Shown piece by piece: positions 1 to 10,084 of a stretch of 64,000 nt of DNA. A program made the translations under genes and the position numbers. Source of the DNA: Enterobacter quasihormaechei (lineage in GTDB: Bacteria > Pseudomonadota > Gammaproteobacteria > Enterobacterales > Enterobacteriaceae). The stretch is taken from NCBI RefSeq assembly GCF_004331385.1, contig NZ_SJON01000017.1, positions 1 through 64,000 of the forward strand, read 5' to 3'. How positions within the stretch are numbered: the stretch's first letter is position 1; each line of letters begins with the position of its first letter. Under the pieces are notes generated by a model, which made no database searches, was not told the DNA's origin, and saw nothing but the letters and a program-made list of their open reading frames with translations.

Positions 1-747
1 TTACCACGGCTGTTCGGTCGGCATAATAAACAGCTCTGCCACGTCCACATGTTCCGGTGCCTGCAACACGTAAAGAATCGAGTCGGCGATATCATCGGCT
101 TTCAGGAACGTCATCTTCTCCTTCAGCTGTTCCATCTGTGCGCGATAATTTTCGTCACTGATATGCTCGAATAATTCACTTTCAACGGCACCCGGCTGAA
201 GCGAGGTGACGCGAATGTTGAACTGCGGCGCCAGCTCCATGCGCAAAATATCTGAGAAGGCGGCAACGGCATGCTTCGTCGCGCAGTACACCCCAAGCCC
301 GGGGAAGGTTTTACGCCCGGCGATCGACGAGGTATTGATGATATGCCCGGACCGCTGCGACTGCATAATCGGCAGCACGGCCGCCACGGTGTTAAACAGG
401 CCTTTTACGTTGACGTCTACCATACGGTGCCACTCGTCAACCCGGAGGCTGGCGATATCCGAAATCGGCATCAGCCCGGCGTTATTGAAGGCGATATCAA
501 TATGCCCATAGCGTTTGTGCAGTGCCGCCACCCCTTCATTCACCGAGGCCGGGTCAGTGACATCCATCGCCAGCGCTATGGCTTCACCGCCAGCAGTCTC
601 AATGTCAGACACCAGCGCCTGAAGACGATCCAGACGGCGGGCGGCGAGACCCACCCTGACGCCCTGTTGCGCTAATTTTTTTGCCGTGGCGGCGCCAATT
701 CCGCTTGAAGCACCGGTGATGAGCGCGACTTTACCTTTGAGTTCCAT
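1..747 (-). CDS. SDR family NAD(P)-dependent oxidoreductase
   Basis: A classical short-chain dehydrogenase of 248 residues, complete with its stop at the very window edge. Visible family features are the nucleotide-binding TGASSGIG (residues 11-18), NNAG (88-91), Asn113, the catalytic Ser141, and Tyr154-x3-Lys158. It should be a cytosolic NAD(P)H-dependent oxidoreductase of an alcohol/carbonyl substrate that the sequence does not reveal. An AGAGG Shine-Dalgarno precedes the ATG. It is the last gene of a minus-strand group with the AraC regulator and the NAD(P)-binding oxidoreductase, about 100 bp after the AraC gene. Family call is firm; substrate unknown. Confidence 0.9.
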   Translation of the reverse strand: MELKGKVALITGASSGIGAATAKKLAQQGVRVGLAARRLDRLQALVSDIETAGGEAIALAMDVTDPASVNEGVAALHKRYGHIDIAFNNAGLMPISDIASLRVDEWHRMVDVNVKGLFNTVAAVLPIMQSQRSGHIINTSSIAGRKTFPGLGVYCATKHAVAAFSDILRMELAPQFNIRVTSLQPGAVESELFEHISDENYRAQMEQLKEKMTFLKADDIADSILYVLQAPEHVDVAELFIMPTEQPW

Positions 748-848
748 AGGTGATCCTCTTGAGAGTTAATTTCAACGCTTCAGAAAGAACGTCTGAAGTA
801 CGGTTCAATAATGGATTTCTCAGGCGCTGGCTTCGCGCGGGCTTTTGC

Positions 849-1730
849 TCAAACTGTCGGGCTTTTGCTACGCACCATCGCCTTGCGATAGTGCGAGGGC
901 GTCACGCCGTTATGCCTGAGGAAGACGGCTGCAAAGTGGCTGGGGCTGGTGTAACCCACGTTCAGGGCAATACTGATAATGGAATCAGTGGATTCCGACA
1001 GCATGCGCCGCGCTTCCTCCATGCGTAGCCGGATAAAATAGTGGGAAGGCGAAAGCCCGGTAGACTGTTTAAAGGCGCGGCTAAAATGGTATTCGCTCAG
1101 ATCGGACAGCTTAGCCAGCCGTGCCAGGTCAAACGGCTGGGCTAACCCGTCACGCATTGCCGTGAAGACCCGGTGCAGTTTAAACGCCTGCAAGCCCCCG
1201 CGGTGTCGTTTCGCACGGGTGCCGTAGGTGCGAATAAGGTGTACCGCCAGCGCCTGTGCAATCCCCTGAATAAACGGGCCACTTGGTGGATTTTGCAAAT
1301 ACAGCTCGCGGCGTATCTGCTCCAGCAGGACGGACAGCGTTTCGTCGCGCGCGCCGGAAACCTCCCGCAATTCACACTCCTGCATCATGGCCACGCCGAT
1401 GTAAACATGCATGACGACGAACGGTGTCTCTGGCTCGGCGCGCCAGCGCATTTCGCTTGGGTAGTCCGCCGTCGTGAGAAAGAAATCACCTGCGGCAACG
1501 CGGTTTGATAACCACGCCTCCCCGGGAGATCGCTCCTCAACGACGGCATTACCTGAGAGGATCCAGACGATAAAAGGCTCCGGTACCGCCGGAATAATGA
1601 CGTTTTCCTGAACGTGCCTTCGCGCCAGAATTTGCACAAAGACATCCCGGGAGGATTGCGCCCGATGCTCCCTGAGCAGTTCGCCGGGAAGGTACTCTTC
1701 AAACGTCTCTGCGGAAGTACGCTGCGTCAT
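849..1730 (-). CDS. AraC family transcriptional regulator
   Basis: 293-residue regulator. The last ~110 residues (about 184-287) form the two-helix-turn-helix AraC DNA-binding domain, with the typical 'ARLAKLSDLSEYHFSRAFK' first HTH and 'IALNVGYTSPSHFAAVF' second HTH. The N-terminal ~150 residues look like a cupin-type effector domain. It lies 17 bp downstream of the NAD(P)-binding oxidoreductase and about 100 bp upstream of the SDR gene, all on the same strand, so it is likely to control these two redox genes. Effector and target promoter are not visible. Confidence 0.88.
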   Translation of the reverse strand: MTQRTSAETFEEYLPGELLREHRAQSSRDVFVQILARRHVQENVIIPAVPEPFIVWILSGNAVVEERSPGEAWLSNRVAAGDFFLTTADYPSEMRWRAEPETPFVVMHVYIGVAMMQECELREVSGARDETLSVLLEQIRRELYLQNPPSGPFIQGIAQALAVHLIRTYGTRAKRHRGGLQAFKLHRVFTAMRDGLAQPFDLARLAKLSDLSEYHFSRAFKQSTGLSPSHYFIRLRMEEARRMLSESTDSIISIALNVGYTSPSHFAAVFLRHNGVTPSHYRKAMVRSKSPTV

Positions 1731-1747
1731 GTTTATCGTGCCTTTCG

Positions 1748-2353
1748 TTATGCCAGTTGCACCAGGTTTACCGCCGGAAGAGGCCCGCCGGGGAATTGCT
1801 GAAGCGTACCGCCGACCTCCAGGCTGCCTAAATCGATAGGTGCGAAACCGAGCTGCGCTGCCAGCGCGCTGACGTCCGCCTTCGCGTCTGGATGGTCTCC
1901 GGAGAGAAAGACGACACGACGACCCTTCGCCTGCGCCGGATCCTGAGCCAGTACCCCTGCAAGCAGGGTATTAAAGGCTTTCACGACGCGTGCACCCGGC
2001 GCCCACTGGGTCAAAACCTGGCTCGAGTTTTTCCCGCCCAGTTCAGCCAGCGTAAAGCCTGGCAGTATGACCGGGTTGGTCGCGTCAATCAGGATACGCC
2101 CATCCCAGTGAATACCCCTTAACGCGGCTTCGGTTTTGTCCCAGTTCGTGCTGACAAAGACGATATCGGCGTCAGCGGCCTGTTGTACGGTGCCGGCGCG
2201 CGCCCCGTGTCCCAGTCTATCGACCACCGCAGCCAGGCTTTCCGGCCCGCGGCTGTTACTCAGAATAGCGTTTATGCCCGCTTTAACCAGCTGTCCTGCA
2301 AAGGCTTGCCCGATTGCGCCAGCGCCGATAATACCTACCGTTGTTGTTTTCAT
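1748..2353 (-). CDS. NADPH-dependent F420 reductase-like NAD(P)-binding oxidoreductase
   Basis: 201-residue Rossmann protein. The N-terminus has the dinucleotide-binding GxGxxG (Gly10, Gly12, Gly15), followed by a domain resembling the NADP oxidoreductase, coenzyme F420-dependent family. In enterics, which lack F420, members are generally NADPH-dependent reductases of unknown substrate. It is the first gene of the minus-strand group leading to the AraC regulator and SDR, and it is divergent from the LysR regulator across a ~108-bp spacer, the classic arrangement of a LysR-controlled target gene. Substrate is not inferable. Confidence 0.82.
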   Translation of the reverse strand: MKTTTVGIIGAGAIGQAFAGQLVKAGINAILSNSRGPESLAAVVDRLGHGARAGTVQQAADADIVFVSTNWDKTEAALRGIHWDGRILIDATNPVILPGFTLAELGGKNSSQVLTQWAPGARVVKAFNTLLAGVLAQDPAQAKGRRVVFLSGDHPDAKADVSALAAQLGFAPIDLGSLEVGGTLQQFPGGPLPAVNLVQLA

Positions 2354-2433
2354 GCTGAATATCCTTCAATGATGCGTAGTGAACATGCACAAAGAGTAGT
2401 AATCTTTAACCTATCTGAATAGCCTATATAATT

Positions 2434-2448
2434 AGATGGAATCCATCT
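2434..2448. promoter_or_regulatory. Perfect 7-1-7 palindrome in the LysR/oxidoreductase divergent spacer
   Basis: AGATGGA-A-TCCATCT is a perfect inverted repeat with a 1-nt centre. It lies between a TATAAT hexamer (2427-2432) and the GGAG ribosome-binding site of the LysR gene. The position fits an operator for autorepression by the LysR protein or control of the divergent reductase gene. That it binds LysR is inference. Confidence 0.5.
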
Positions 2449-2461
2449 GCTGGAGCGATAC

Positions 2462-3385
2462 ATGCTGGACGGTATTTCTGTTGATCAACTGCGCACCTTT
2501 ATTGCCGCCGTTGATGAGGGCAGTTTTTCCGCCGCCGGGCGCAGGCTGCGGCGCGCGCAGTCGGTTGTCAGCGCGACGCTGGCCAATCTTGAGGCGCAGG
2601 TCGGGTTTCCATTATTCGATCGTTCCGGGCGCTATCCGAAACTCACGGAGGCGGGCGTCGCCATGCTGGAAGCGGCACGTCTTGCCGCTGCCGGGATGGA
2701 TGCCTTTAAGGCTAAGGCGCGCACCTTAGCGGAAGGACTTGAGCCTGAGCTGGTGGTGTCCGTCGACGTGATGTTTCCCGTTGCGCAGCTCACCGCTGCG
2801 GTGCAGGCGTTTCATCAGGCATTTCCTGACACGCCGCTGCGTTTGTATGTGGAGGCGCTGGGGGCGGTGCTCCAGCCTTTGCTGGACGGTCACTGCCGGG
2901 TGGCGATAACCGGATCGCTGCCACATCTTCCGGCGGGATGCACCTCAGAATTCCTTCTCAGCGTGCCTGCGGTGGCCGTTGTCTCCCCTGAGCATCCGCT
3001 GGCGACCGCGTCTGGCCCGATCCTTCGTTCACTCTTACAGGAACACGTCCAGCTGGTGCTGACCGATCGCTCCGCTCTCACCGTGGGCCGAAGCTTTGGC
3101 GTCATGTCGTCGAAGACCTGGCATTTGGCGGATATGGGCGCGAAGCACGCCTTCCTGCGTGCCGGACTGGGGTGGGGCTATATGCCGCTGCCAATGGTCG
3201 AGGAAGATCTCGCTGCGGGAAAACTGGTTACGCTGAACGTGCAGATGCAGCCCGACGTCGGGACCGGTTTTTCCATGCAGGCGGTGCACCTGGAAGAACA
3301 TCCGCCCGGCCCGGCCGGGCGCTGGTTCGTTAACACGCTGAAAATGCAGGCTGGCATGCCGGGTATCAATAGCAGCGCCGGGTAG
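2462..3385 (+). CDS. LysR family transcriptional regulator
   Basis: 307-residue LysR-type regulator. The winged helix-turn-helix occupies about residues 8-65, with the characteristic 'GSFSAAGRRL..QSVVSATLANLE' segment, followed by the periplasmic-binding-protein-like effector domain (about 90-295). ATG is preceded by GGAG at 6-nt spacing. It is divergent from the NAD(P)-binding oxidoreductase, suggesting that gene and its downstream AraC/SDR partners as targets. It converges on the GH2 gene with only a few bases between stops. Effector unknown. Confidence 0.92.
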   Translation: MLDGISVDQLRTFIAAVDEGSFSAAGRRLRRAQSVVSATLANLEAQVGFPLFDRSGRYPKLTEAGVAMLEAARLAAAGMDAFKAKARTLAEGLEPELVVSVDVMFPVAQLTAAVQAFHQAFPDTPLRLYVEALGAVLQPLLDGHCRVAITGSLPHLPAGCTSEFLLSVPAVAVVSPEHPLATASGPILRSLLQEHVQLVLTDRSALTVGRSFGVMSSKTWHLADMGAKHAFLRAGLGWGYMPLPMVEEDLAAGKLVTLNVQMQPDVGTGFSMQAVHLEEHPPGPAGRWFVNTLKMQAGMPGINSSAG

Positions 3386-3392
3386 CCAGCAT

Positions 3393-5591
3393 TTATGGCT
3401 CAGGAGGGCTTTCCACCCTCTCATTACGCTGGTTGGAACCCACGGTTTTACCGGCGCGATCCGAAATCACATACTCAATGGTAACGTTATGCCTGGTGGT
3501 CGGTGTGACGGTGATGTCCTTGATCCTGCTGCCCGAATCGGGGGGAAGCGTAAGGGTTGTATTGCCTTTAGCCAGCACCCGACCATGTTGCTTCACCTGC
3601 CACTTCAGACGACACGCCTCACAGGCGGACCAGGTGTCATTGATTGCCCACAGGCGAACCGTTGCTTCGCTCCCCTGACGCCACACCGCCGTCACGGGTT
3701 CAATCGACGGCAGAATGGGCTGATAAGCTTTTTGCAGCGCGTAGTAGCCCGCTTTCGGCTTACGCAGATAATCCACGACGCCCCAGTTGATGGAGGGCCA
3801 GGTTTCTACAAACATAAAGTGGAAGAGGGCGGTAACCGGCTGATAGCGCTGCCGACGATAGCTCTCTGCCGCCATTGCCACCAGCTCCGCCTGGTAACGC
3901 TGGGTGTTGGCAATCATCTCCTGAATGGTATTACCCCGCGGAATATTGGCAAATTTAAAGGTCTGGAAGGGCTGGAAGTTATGATATTTCCAGTGCGTCC
4001 AGCCGGGATCGTCGGCGGCGGTGCTTTTCGGCCACATCAGGCGGGCGGGAATGATGGTCTTCAGGGTTGAGAGTCGCGGTAGCGCCTGAGCGCCAAACTC
4101 CGTGATGATCGCGGTTTTGGCGGGGCCGAGCAAATCGCGCATGGTGCCGAAGTACCAGCCGGCCCAGTAGTGTTCTTCCACCGCGGAAAAACGATGCACA
4201 ATGCGCGAGGTGTCTTGCGCAAGCGCGTCTCCCACGCGTTTCGTCAGGTTCTGGTTCAGGGTTTTATTCCAGTCGGGGAAGCGTTTTTCCATCCACGGTG
4301 AATTCCACGGCGGCTCGTTATGACCGCCCCAGACGATAATGGCCGGGGAATTGCCAAATTGTTCAACCATCTCGCGGGTCTGCCGCGCGGCATTGTCCGC
4401 AAAGGCGTCGCTGTTGTTGTAACCCCATTGCAGGGGGACATCCTGCCAGATCATCAGCCCCATCTCGTCAGCCACATCGTAAAGCGCCCGGCCTGCCACA
4501 TGCGCGTGAACGCGTATCGCATTGGCGTTCATCGCCTGCACCAGCCTGAAGTCGCGGCGATATTTCTTGCGCGTCATGGTGCTAAGCCAGGGGGAACCGA
4601 TGTAGTTGCTCCCCTTGATAAACAGGCGCCTGTCATTGATCAGCCAGCCTCTGTTGTCCGGCTGCTCCTCCATCTTGCGCAGCCCGGTTCGGGTCACCGC
4701 GGTATCCATCACCCCCTGTTCGTCCGCCAGGGTCGCACGCACCCGGTAGAGATTTGGCCTGCCATAGCCCACTGGCCACCAGAGCTTCGCGTCTTTTACG
4801 GGCAGCGTGACGCTGAGCGACCGCGGCTTACCGTCCGTTTTCGCAATCTGAACCGAAAACGCCTGCTCTGTGCGCTCGCCGATGAAATTATCAGGGGTTG
4901 CTGACAGGCGCAGCGTGACGTCACCGGCAGACAACGCCCGATAGCGGATCTCGGCGTGCAGCGCTGGTTTTTTCAGCCCTTCACGCCAGTCCGGACGCAG
5001 GATCACCTCATCGATAGTCACGCCGCGACTCAGGTGTAGCTTCACCGGTGCCCAAATCCCACCTGAGTTGGCGTCCTGGCCATTCTCTGCCCACGCCCCG
5101 CCAGGGCGAGTATCGTGCTGATTAAGTACGCCTTTAACCATCGTTTTGTGCAGCGGCCAGATTGTTTTCGGATCTTCCCAGGGGCTGTCCACCCGCACGG
5201 CGAGCTTATTGTGTCGCTGCAAAGCATCGCTTATGTCTACGGAGAAGCGCTGAAAATACCCCTCGTGATGGGCAAGATGCCTGCCGTTGAGCGTGACGTC
5301 GGCAAAATAGTCCACGCCATCAAAGACCAGGGTGGCCATGGTATCGGGCGCGCGCCGGGGCAGGGTAAATTCGTGCCGATACCAGAGGGCACCCTGATGA
5401 TCGTATCCGGCGCTGTACCAGTTGGCCGGAACCGCAACCGATCGCCAGTCGCGGTCAGGAGCGCCCGCGCCATCAAAGGTGCTGAGGTTGGCGTCATGCA
5501 CGCGCCACATTCCGGCCAGTGACCAGGTGACGGGCTGGCTGGCCTGGGCCAGCAGAGGGCTAATTGCCAGCAGCAGAAGAAGCCTGATCAT
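3393..5591 (-). CDS. Exported glycoside hydrolase family 2 protein (beta-mannosidase/beta-galactosidase clan)
   Basis: 732 residues when started at 5591, where an AGGAGG Shine-Dalgarno lies 6 nt upstream and the product begins with a signal peptide ([18 protein letters not shown]). A longer in-frame start at 5660 would bury that signal. GH2 architecture is visible: N-terminal jelly-roll ('WYRHEFTLP', '[14 protein letters not shown]'), Ig-like middle, and TIM barrel with the acid/base Glu426 in 'GGHNEPPW' and the nucleophile Glu498 in 'ITEFG'. It is probably a periplasmic exo-beta-glycosidase. It is the last gene of the glycosyltransferase operon and overlaps the kinase gene by 32 bp, suggesting that it trims or recycles the glycan made by that operon. 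Linkage specificity cannot be read. Confidence 0.82.
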   Translation of the reverse strand: MIRLLLLLAISPLLAQASQPVTWSLAGMWRVHDANLSTFDGAGAPDRDWRSVAVPANWYSAGYDHQGALWYRHEFTLPRRAPDTMATLVFDGVDYFADVTLNGRHLAHHEGYFQRFSVDISDALQRHNKLAVRVDSPWEDPKTIWPLHKTMVKGVLNQHDTRPGGAWAENGQDANSGGIWAPVKLHLSRGVTIDEVILRPDWREGLKKPALHAEIRYRALSAGDVTLRLSATPDNFIGERTEQAFSVQIAKTDGKPRSLSVTLPVKDAKLWWPVGYGRPNLYRVRATLADEQGVMDTAVTRTGLRKMEEQPDNRGWLINDRRLFIKGSNYIGSPWLSTMTRKKYRRDFRLVQAMNANAIRVHAHVAGRALYDVADEMGLMIWQDVPLQWGYNNSDAFADNAARQTREMVEQFGNSPAIIVWGGHNEPPWNSPWMEKRFPDWNKTLNQNLTKRVGDALAQDTSRIVHRFSAVEEHYWAGWYFGTMRDLLGPAKTAIITEFGAQALPRLSTLKTIIPARLMWPKSTAADDPGWTHWKYHNFQPFQTFKFANIPRGNTIQEMIANTQRYQAELVAMAAESYRRQRYQPVTALFHFMFVETWPSINWGVVDYLRKPKAGYYALQKAYQPILPSIEPVTAVWRQGSEATVRLWAINDTWSACEACRLKWQVKQHGRVLAKGNTTLTLPPDSGSRIKDITVTPTTRHNVTIEYVISDRAGKTVGSNQRNERVESPPEP

Positions 5592-8256
5592 CTTTAACCT
5601 CCTGAGCTCTGCGGCGCAGCCAGGCCGCAGAGCGTCTGGCCTCCTCGATAAGCTCGCCATGTAAAACGCTCAGCCCCGTCTGGTTCAGCGAGACCGCCTG
5701 ACTCTCCATTTGCTGAAGCACTTCTGAAAGACGAGTGAAACCGAGGGTGACGGCTTCGCCGCGAAGCTTATGAGCGGCCCGCCGCAGGGCCTCGCGGTCA
5801 TCATGCGCAATATTCAGCGCTATGGCTGCCACCGCCTCGTCAAGACCGTTGCCGAACAGCGCCAGCAGTTCATTAACCAGTTCAGGATCGTCCGCGCACT
5901 GTTTTAACAGCTGTGCCTCATCCGGCAGACCCTTTTCTTCTCCGGCGACAACACGGGCTATCTCCTCCCTGAGCGCCTCCTGACTAACCGGCTTGGCAAT
6001 ATAGCCGTCGAAGCCCATTGCCAGACAGCGCGCCTTGTCGCCCTGCATGGCATGGGCGGTCATCGCGACGGTGGGCTGATGGTTACGCCCCCTCGCGAGC
6101 GTTTCTTCACGAAGCAGGCGAATGGCCGTTTCACCGTCCATTTCTGGCATTTGCAGGTCAACCAGCATCAAATCCCACGGCTGTTCACGCCAGCGTTCGA
6201 GGGCCTCCCGGCCATTGGATACCACTTCGCAACGGTGCCCGAGCTGCTCCAGCAGGCGTCTGGCCACTTTCTGATTCACCAGGTTGTCCTCAGCCAGCAG
6301 GATACGCAGACTGGCCTGCGCCGTAACGGGCGCAGAAGCGGGCACAGCCGCGGGGGAGGCAAGGGGAGCGGGCGCAAGGACGCTGGCAATGGTTTGATAA
6401 AGTTCACGTTGGGCAACCGGCTTATGCAGATAATGGGCGATCCCGATGCGCTTCAGCATGTTGGCGTCGAAATGACGGCTCATGGAACTGAGCATAATGA
6501 TGTGGCTTTGCCCGGCCTGCGGCATAACGGAGAGCTCAAGGGCCAGCGATACGCCGTCCATATCCGGCATCTGCGCATCCAGCAGGATCAGCGGCCAGCA
6601 TCCCCCTTTTGCGATCAGGCTTAACGCTTCCCCTGCGTTGTTAACACAGGTCGGCGTCAGACCCATCTGGCGAAGCATCGTGTCCAGCAGTCGCAGGTTG
6701 GTGCTGTTGTCGTCGACCACCAGAACCGATTCGCCGTTAAAGCGGGCTACAGGAGCACCGGGAGTGGAAGCAGCCAGCTGGCTCTCCAGCGGCAGAGTAA
6801 ACGCAAACTCGCTGCCTGCCCCCGGCTCGCTCTGAACCGTCAGCTCTCCGCCCATCAGGCTCACCAGACGGGCTGAAATGGTCAGCCCGAGGCCAGTACC
6901 GCCGTAGCGGCGGGTGGTTGAGCTATCGGCCTGGCTAAACGCCTCGAAAATGGCTTTTTGTTTCTCCACCGGGATGCCAATGCCGCTGTCGCGAAGGCGA
7001 AAACGCCACTGACCTTCACGTTGTGCAGGCTCTATTGCCAGCATAACCTCACCCTGATGGGTGAACTTCAGCGCGTTGCCCAAAAGGTTAGTCAGAATTT
7101 GACGTAGCCGGGGACCATCAACGATGAGCACGTCCGGCACTTCAGGTGCGATATCCACCAGCAGTTCGATGCCCTTTTCGCTGGCGGCGGGCATGTGCGG
7201 GCGGATCAGCGACTGCACAAAGGGACGGATCTCCAGCGGCTCTGTATCGACGGTCATCTTACCTGACTCAATGCGGGAGAAATCGAGAATGTCATTGATG
7301 ATATGCATCAGTGACTGCGCTGAACTCATCACCAGAGACAGGTATTCCCGCTGTTCGGGGGTGAGATGCGTATCGAGGCAGAGCTGTGTCATGCCCAGAA
7401 TGCCGTTCATCGGGGTGCGAATTTCGTGGCTCATGTTCGCCAGAAATGCACTTTTCGCCTCGTTGGCCTCCCGGGCGACTTTCGCCGCTTCAATGGCCAG
7501 CAGCTCGGCCTCCTTGCGGCGGGTAATGTCCTGTAGGGTGCCGATCACCCGTTCGGCCTGCTGCTGCATGCTGAGGGTGACCACCTGCCCCGAGATCAGC
7601 ATCCAGCGCCAGCCCTGGGACGCGTGCTGTACGCGAATCTCACATTCAAAAACCGGCATATGCTCCTGTCTGGAGGCGATCATCGCGTTGCGCAGCACGG
7701 CGCGATCCTCTTCATGGACCAGGTTAAGTAAAAAGCGCAGCGGGTAATGCAGGTGCGTACGCGACTGACCCACCATCGCCAGCAGGGTATCGTTTACCTC
7801 CAGGCTGTCTTGAGAGACCTGCCAGTTCCAGATGCCGATCTGAATGGACTCTGCGGTCAGTAAAAAATCATCGTGCAGCTGGTGGCGCGAACGCTGGGCG
7901 TCGTCAAGTTCGGTAATATCGGTATGCAGGCTGAGAATGCCGCCATCCGCAAGACGCTGATGCTGCACGTAGAGCCGCCGGTTTCCCGACTGCCGCACCT
8001 CACGATGGCTTGACTGGCGGCAGTTGCGAACGATCGCTTCCCGCAGGGTCCGGCGGCGGGTGGGGTCGATGTTATAGCCTGCATCAATGAATTTCTCCGC
8101 CAGGCTTTCAAGCGAAGCACCGGCGCTCAGCCAGGGGGTGATGACCGGGTAAAAGCGCGTTATCTGGTCATTCCAGGCCAGCAGACGCTCGGCGGGATCG
8201 TAAATCATCACCCCTACGGGCAGCGCGTTGAGATCGAACCGGGATGTGGATCGCAT
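5560..8256 (-). CDS. Hybrid sensor histidine kinase (PAS-PAS-HisKA-HATPase-REC-REC-Hpt)
   Basis: 898-residue multi-domain phosphorelay kinase. Domains in order: PAS about 8-115, second PAS with PAC about 135-255, a short coiled linker, HisKA with His277 in '[11 protein letters not shown]', HATPase about 385-495 (N-box 'NLLGNALKF', 'GTGLGL'), REC1 with Asp560, REC2 with Asp700, and a C-terminal Hpt with His829 in 'AAHKLRG'. There is no obvious transmembrane segment, so the signal is likely cytosolic. It lies in the glycosyltransferase operon immediately after the globin-like gene, which may act as its sensor partner. The Hpt could feed the REC-PP2C protein encoded at 17179; that link is inference. 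Confidence 0.92.
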   Translation of the reverse strand: MRSTSRFDLNALPVGVMIYDPAERLLAWNDQITRFYPVITPWLSAGASLESLAEKFIDAGYNIDPTRRRTLREAIVRNCRQSSHREVRQSGNRRLYVQHQRLADGGILSLHTDITELDDAQRSRHQLHDDFLLTAESIQIGIWNWQVSQDSLEVNDTLLAMVGQSRTHLHYPLRFLLNLVHEEDRAVLRNAMIASRQEHMPVFECEIRVQHASQGWRWMLISGQVVTLSMQQQAERVIGTLQDITRRKEAELLAIEAAKVAREANEAKSAFLANMSHEIRTPMNGILGMTQLCLDTHLTPEQREYLSLVMSSAQSLMHIINDILDFSRIESGKMTVDTEPLEIRPFVQSLIRPHMPAASEKGIELLVDIAPEVPDVLIVDGPRLRQILTNLLGNALKFTHQGEVMLAIEPAQREGQWRFRLRDSGIGIPVEKQKAIFEAFSQADSSTTRRYGGTGLGLTISARLVSLMGGELTVQSEPGAGSEFAFTLPLESQLAASTPGAPVARFNGESVLVVDDNSTNLRLLDTMLRQMGLTPTCVNNAGEALSLIAKGGCWPLILLDAQMPDMDGVSLALELSVMPQAGQSHIIMLSSMSRHFDANMLKRIGIAHYLHKPVAQRELYQTIASVLAPAPLASPAAVPASAPVTAQASLRILLAEDNLVNQKVARRLLEQLGHRCEVVSNGREALERWREQPWDLMLVDLQMPEMDGETAIRLLREETLARGRNHQPTVAMTAHAMQGDKARCLAMGFDGYIAKPVSQEALREEIARVVAGEEKGLPDEAQLLKQCADDPELVNELLALFGNGLDEAVAAIALNIAHDDREALRRAAHKLRGEAVTLGFTRLSEVLQQMESQAVSLNQTGLSVLHGELIEEARRSAAWLRRRAQEVKDDQASSAAGN

Positions 8257-8258
8257 GG

Positions 8259-8693
8259 TTACTCACCTCCGGCCTGATAGTGCAGCTCCGCCTGGCGGCG
8301 CAGATACTCCAGCCCGGGCGCAATCGCCATCGCCCAGGCCGTGAGGATCTCGTCGTCGCAAAGGGGATCGCAGGCGCGCACGGTCCTGAGCATGGCCTCC
8401 CGCCAGAGTCCGAAAAAGCGCGGCGGCAGGCGTAACCCTTCATCAGTCTGCTCCCGCGCCAGACGTTCCAGAAAATCCGGCACGAAGAGCGCACCGTCAA
8501 CGGCAAGCATGGCGAAAAAGCACTTGAAGATCGTCTGCTGGCCATCCCGCCCCTGGCCCCGGGCAAAATGCTGCTCCGTTTCGGGGGACATATGGATAAA
8601 CGTCTCCCAGAAAGCCTGCAAAAAGCGCCGTTTATCATTCTCCGGCAGAACGCGGTTCAGGCTGGCGTCAAAGAGATCGCGATAAAATTTCAT
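8259..8693 (-). CDS. Globin-fold protein lacking the proximal histidine
   Basis: 144-residue protein whose pattern matches single-domain/sensor globins: '[16 protein letters not shown]' near the B-C helices and an F-G-H helix block '[20 protein letters not shown].....[16 protein letters not shown]'. At the position where such globins carry the haem-ligating F8 His (consensus like 'A.rH....l.i.p..y..w') this protein has Gln82. Its only histidines are 34, 42 and 138. It may therefore not bind haem in the usual way. It overlaps the upstream DUF3131 gene by 4 bp (ATGA) and is 2 bp before the hybrid kinase, so a signalling or adaptor role towards the kinase is plausible. The globin assignment is by pattern only. 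Confidence 0.6.
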   Translation of the reverse strand: MKFYRDLFDASLNRVLPENDKRRFLQAFWETFIHMSPETEQHFARGQGRDGQQTIFKCFFAMLAVDGALFVPDFLERLAREQTDEGLRLPPRFFGLWREAMLRTVRACDPLCDDEILTAWAMAIAPGLEYLRRQAELHYQAGGE

Positions 8694-10084
8694 GGTGCGG
8701 CCCTCGCGGCGCGTTCGCCCGGCAGGCAGAGGCCGGGCGGGTTGAAGGGATCCGACGTACGGCGGGCAAAATAGCCATCGTTTTCCACCAGGCCATTTTC
8801 AAACAGCGGCCCGGCGTTGTGTTTGTACAGCAGCGCTTCCAGCACCATGGCGTTCGTCGAGAGGGTGAGCGTCGGGTTGATGTCGCCGGTTGCCTCAACG
8901 CGGCCCTCAAACCAGCCCTGTTTCGGGTTATTCAGGTGCCGGGTAACGGCCATCAACGCGTCAGTGTAATCGGTCTCCCACAGCGCCCAGAGCACAAAGA
9001 CGGCCTTCGTGCTCACCTGTGCCAGGCGGGGATAGCTTTTTCCGTCGTCGCCCAGGGTGTTCCAGGCATAGCCGTTTCCCCAGACGGTGTCTTCTACGTG
9101 CCAGGGGGCCTGAGAGAGGTAAAAATCGGCGCGTGCGGTGAGCGCGCGCTCACGCTCCCAGCGCGTTTTCTGGCTAAGCCATACGGCTTCGGCCCGCGCG
9201 CGCAGCGTTTTGTGAATATCGGACGCCACGCCGGGCGGTTGCCAGCCAAACTCCAGCCCCGGCAGCATGGCGGGGAGGGTGGAGAGCAGCGACGGTTGCC
9301 AGGTCGTTCTGGGATCGCGCGCGTCAACGGCGAGGCTACGCTGGTACAGAATGATGTTCTGAGAAGGCGGAGAGAATGCCTTATCCGATGAAAATCCCCA
9401 CAGCCGAAACGCGCTGGCGGCATATTCGCTTTCACCCAGCCGCAGCTCGTCGCGCACCACCGGCTGCCCGTTTTGCACGGACGCAGACCACAGCTCCCCG
9501 TCCTTATCCAACACCGGACAGAAATTCCAGCGCAGGATGATTTTATCAAGATATTCACGGTACTCAGGGGCACGCTCGGCTGCGAGCCGCAGCGCCAGCA
9601 TCAGACGGGCCATATCTTTTGCCGACCAGCCGCGCGGGGCCGGTTTTCCTGTGAAATCGATGGGCGACGCCGTTCGGCTGGAATAGAGCCTGCCGGGGGT
9701 GCGGGTTTCGGTCAGCGTCAGGCGATTGAGGGTTCCGAGCAGGCGCGTCAGCCGGGCGTCGAATTCGTCCGCCTGGATAAGATCAAGCTCGCGGGCAGCC
9801 AGCAGGGCGATAAGCGTATCGCCCATTTGCCACAGCGTAACGCGCGGCTGTTTATCGCTGCCATTGACCAGCCCTGTCTGAGGCTGGGTGTTATTGTCAA
9901 AATAGCGCCAGGCGATACGCGCCCACTCCCGCTCCTGAGGCGTCAGGCTACTGATGCGCGCGGTGGTGTGCCAGCCACCTTTGGTCAGCCAGCGCCACCC
10001 TGCGCCTTCCTGGCGGAACAGGACGAAGGCGATAATAAGAATGAGGACGGCGGCAGCCAGCCCGCGGGCTAAGGTCTTAAGCAT
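8690..10084 (-). CDS. DUF3131-family membrane-anchored protein (third copy)
   Basis: 464 residues with one N-terminal membrane anchor (about 8-24), then a DUF3131-like domain recognised by 'AWRYFDNNTQPQTGLVN', 'TLWQMGDTLIALLAARELDLI' and a C-terminal 'STNAMVLEALLYKHNAGPLFE'. DUF3131 proteins are thought to adopt an alpha/alpha-toroid similar to glucan-acting enzymes; activity here is unproven. The domain should face the periplasm. It overlaps the preceding DUF3131 gene by 16 bp and the following globin-like gene by 4 bp, showing translational coupling. It is the most diverged copy in its middle region. Confidence 0.78.
   Translation of the reverse strand: MLKTLARGLAAAVLILIIAFVLFRQEGAGWRWLTKGGWHTTARISSLTPQEREWARIAWRYFDNNTQPQTGLVNGSDKQPRVTLWQMGDTLIALLAARELDLIQADEFDARLTRLLGTLNRLTLTETRTPGRLYSSRTASPIDFTGKPAPRGWSAKDMARLMLALRLAAERAPEYREYLDKIILRWNFCPVLDKDGELWSASVQNGQPVVRDELRLGESEYAASAFRLWGFSSDKAFSPPSQNIILYQRSLAVDARDPRTTWQPSLLSTLPAMLPGLEFGWQPPGVASDIHKTLRARAEAVWLSQKTRWERERALTARADFYLSQAPWHVEDTVWGNGYAWNTLGDDGKSYPRLAQVSTKAVFVLWALWETDYTDALMAVTRHLNNPKQGWFEGRVEATGDINPTLTLSTNAMVLEALLYKHNAGPLFENGLVENDGYFARRTSDPFNPPGLCLPGERAARAAP

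Noticed and set aside
3489-4070. 193-codon plus-strand frame opposite the GH2 gene
   Set aside because: GH2 on the minus strand has intact catalytic motifs through this stretch; the opposite frame is a shadow.
5592-5660. N-terminal extension of the GH2 protein to an upstream ATG
   Set aside because: Would bury the clear signal peptide; the internal ATG at 5591 has a near-perfect Shine-Dalgarno.
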